From positions 1 to 64,000 of the forward strand of contig JALSKC010000021.1 of NCBI GenBank assembly GCA_026989055.1: a stretch of DNA of 64,000 nt, in the 5' to 3' direction. Positions 63,670-64,000 of the stretch are shown here, in pieces. This DNA comes from Paracoccaceae bacterium (lineage in GTDB: Bacteria; Pseudomonadota; Alphaproteobacteria; Rhodobacterales; Rhodobacteraceae). Position 1 is the first letter of the stretch; every line of letters starts with the position of its first letter. The translations under genes and the position numbers were made by a program. The notes beneath the pieces are model-generated. The model did no database searches and was not told the origin of the DNA. It saw only the letters and a list, made by a program, of their open reading frames with translations.

Positions 63670-64000
63670 TCAGCGCCGGGGCGCGGCGGCCCGCCGCAGC
63701 CGGTCGTTGATTCCTCGTCCCAGCCCGCGGTCGGGGATCGGGGCGACGGCTATCCTCCCGCCCCGCCCGCCGGCCTGCTCGTCCAGCCGGCGCAGCGCAT
63801 CGAACAGCCGGGCGGCGGCCTCGGCCAGGTCACCCCCGGGAGACAGGTTGAGATCGCATTCCATCGCACCGAAGCCGAGCAGAAGCTCGCCGGGGCGGCG
63901 ATCGGTCGCGTTCAACCGCAGCGCCGCGCCGGGGGCATAATGCGATGCCAGCTGTCCGGGCGCCGTGGGCGTGCCGGCATGATCCTTGGGGACGGCGGCG
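63670..64000 (-). CDS. L-threonylcarbamoyladenylate synthase (Sua5/TsaC long form), C-terminal part
   Basis: Only the last 110 residues or so are inside the window; the gene continues past its right edge. The visible part contains TAPGQLASHYAPG, the linker motif joining the YrdC and Sua5 domains, and the C-terminal Sua5 end (IAVAPIPDRGLGRGINDRLRRAAAPRR). The enzyme makes threonylcarbamoyl-AMP for t6A37 in tRNA, the base that MtaB (29536) then modifies. The N-terminal catalytic YrdC domain is not seen. Confidence 0.9.
   Translation of the reverse strand, partial: AAVPKDHAGTPTAPGQLASHYAPGAALRLNATDRRPGELLLGFGAMECDLNLSPGGDLAEAAARLFDALRRLDEQAGGRGGRIAVAPIPDRGLGRGINDRLRRAAAPRR

Overview
The window looks like the chromosome of a motile alphaproteobacterium of the Rhodobacterales (Rhodobacteraceae/Roseobacter type). 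The evidence is a G+C content of roughly two thirds (judged by eye), the rhodobacterial set of flagellar genes (motA, a motE-like gene, a DUF6468-like gene and fliL beside fliF-fliH-fliN-fliP, plus motB-flgE-flgK-flgL-flgI), CtrA-like TTAA-N7-TTAA sites in front of these operons, and a paa/abm style of aromatic catabolism. I see no rRNA, insertion sequence, integrase or CRISPR array. Nearly all of the sequence is coding.

Layout. 1-1.5 kb: a zinc-motif hypothetical gene cut by the window edge and an M15-like peptidase gene. 1.8-13.8 kb: one long leftward operon for aerobic 2-aminobenzoate (anthranilate) breakdown through CoA thioesters. It starts with the fused 2-aminobenzoyl-CoA monooxygenase/reductase, then a MarR regulator, a crotonase, an acyl-CoA dehydrogenase, a CoA ligase, a complete Liv-type ABC importer, a thioesterase and a Rid-family protein. 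14.1-19.9 kb: the leftward flagellar genes motB, flgE, flgK, flgL and flgI. 20.2-25.0 kb: paaJ-paaABCDE (3-oxoadipyl-CoA thiolase and the phenylacetyl-CoA epoxidase). 25.0-31.8 kb: metabolic and housekeeping genes (ilvA, argG, a sulfotransferase-like/class IV aminotransferase pair, mtaB, dapF) and tRNA-Lys(UUU). 31.9-40.6 kb: the second flagellar block, leftward fliL to motA plus a large TPR-like protein, and rightward fliF-fliH-fliN-fliP.

40.7-51.9 kb is a polyamine-utilisation locus: a leftward potFGHI-like importer with a glutamine-synthetase-like enzyme and a glutamine amidotransferase, divergent from a GntR regulator, a second glutamine-synthetase-like enzyme, a class III aminotransferase and a PuuB-like FAD oxidase. 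51.9-56.0 kb is a lacI-type regulator-glpD-glpK operon. 56.1-63.5 kb is the second half of the phenylacetate pathway (paaX, paaZ and a fused hydratase/dehydrogenase leftward; paaI, paaK and a TetR regulator rightward). The window ends inside a Sua5/TsaC gene.

How it fits together. Two oxygen-dependent aromatic-CoA routes (2-aminobenzoyl-CoA and phenylacetyl-CoA) lie in the same 64 kb. The two paa operons are 31 kb apart but share a candidate operator with the layout ACC-N4-GGT, which suggests one regulator, perhaps the TetR protein encoded at 62952. The flagellar genes are split by about 11.8 kb of unrelated genes between motA and motB. The most interesting points are the Rid protein that lacks the usual catalytic arginine inside the 2-aminobenzoate operon, the overlapping sulfotransferase-like/aminotransferase pair, the uncharacterised 897-residue motility-linked protein, and the regulatory motifs at the operon boundaries.
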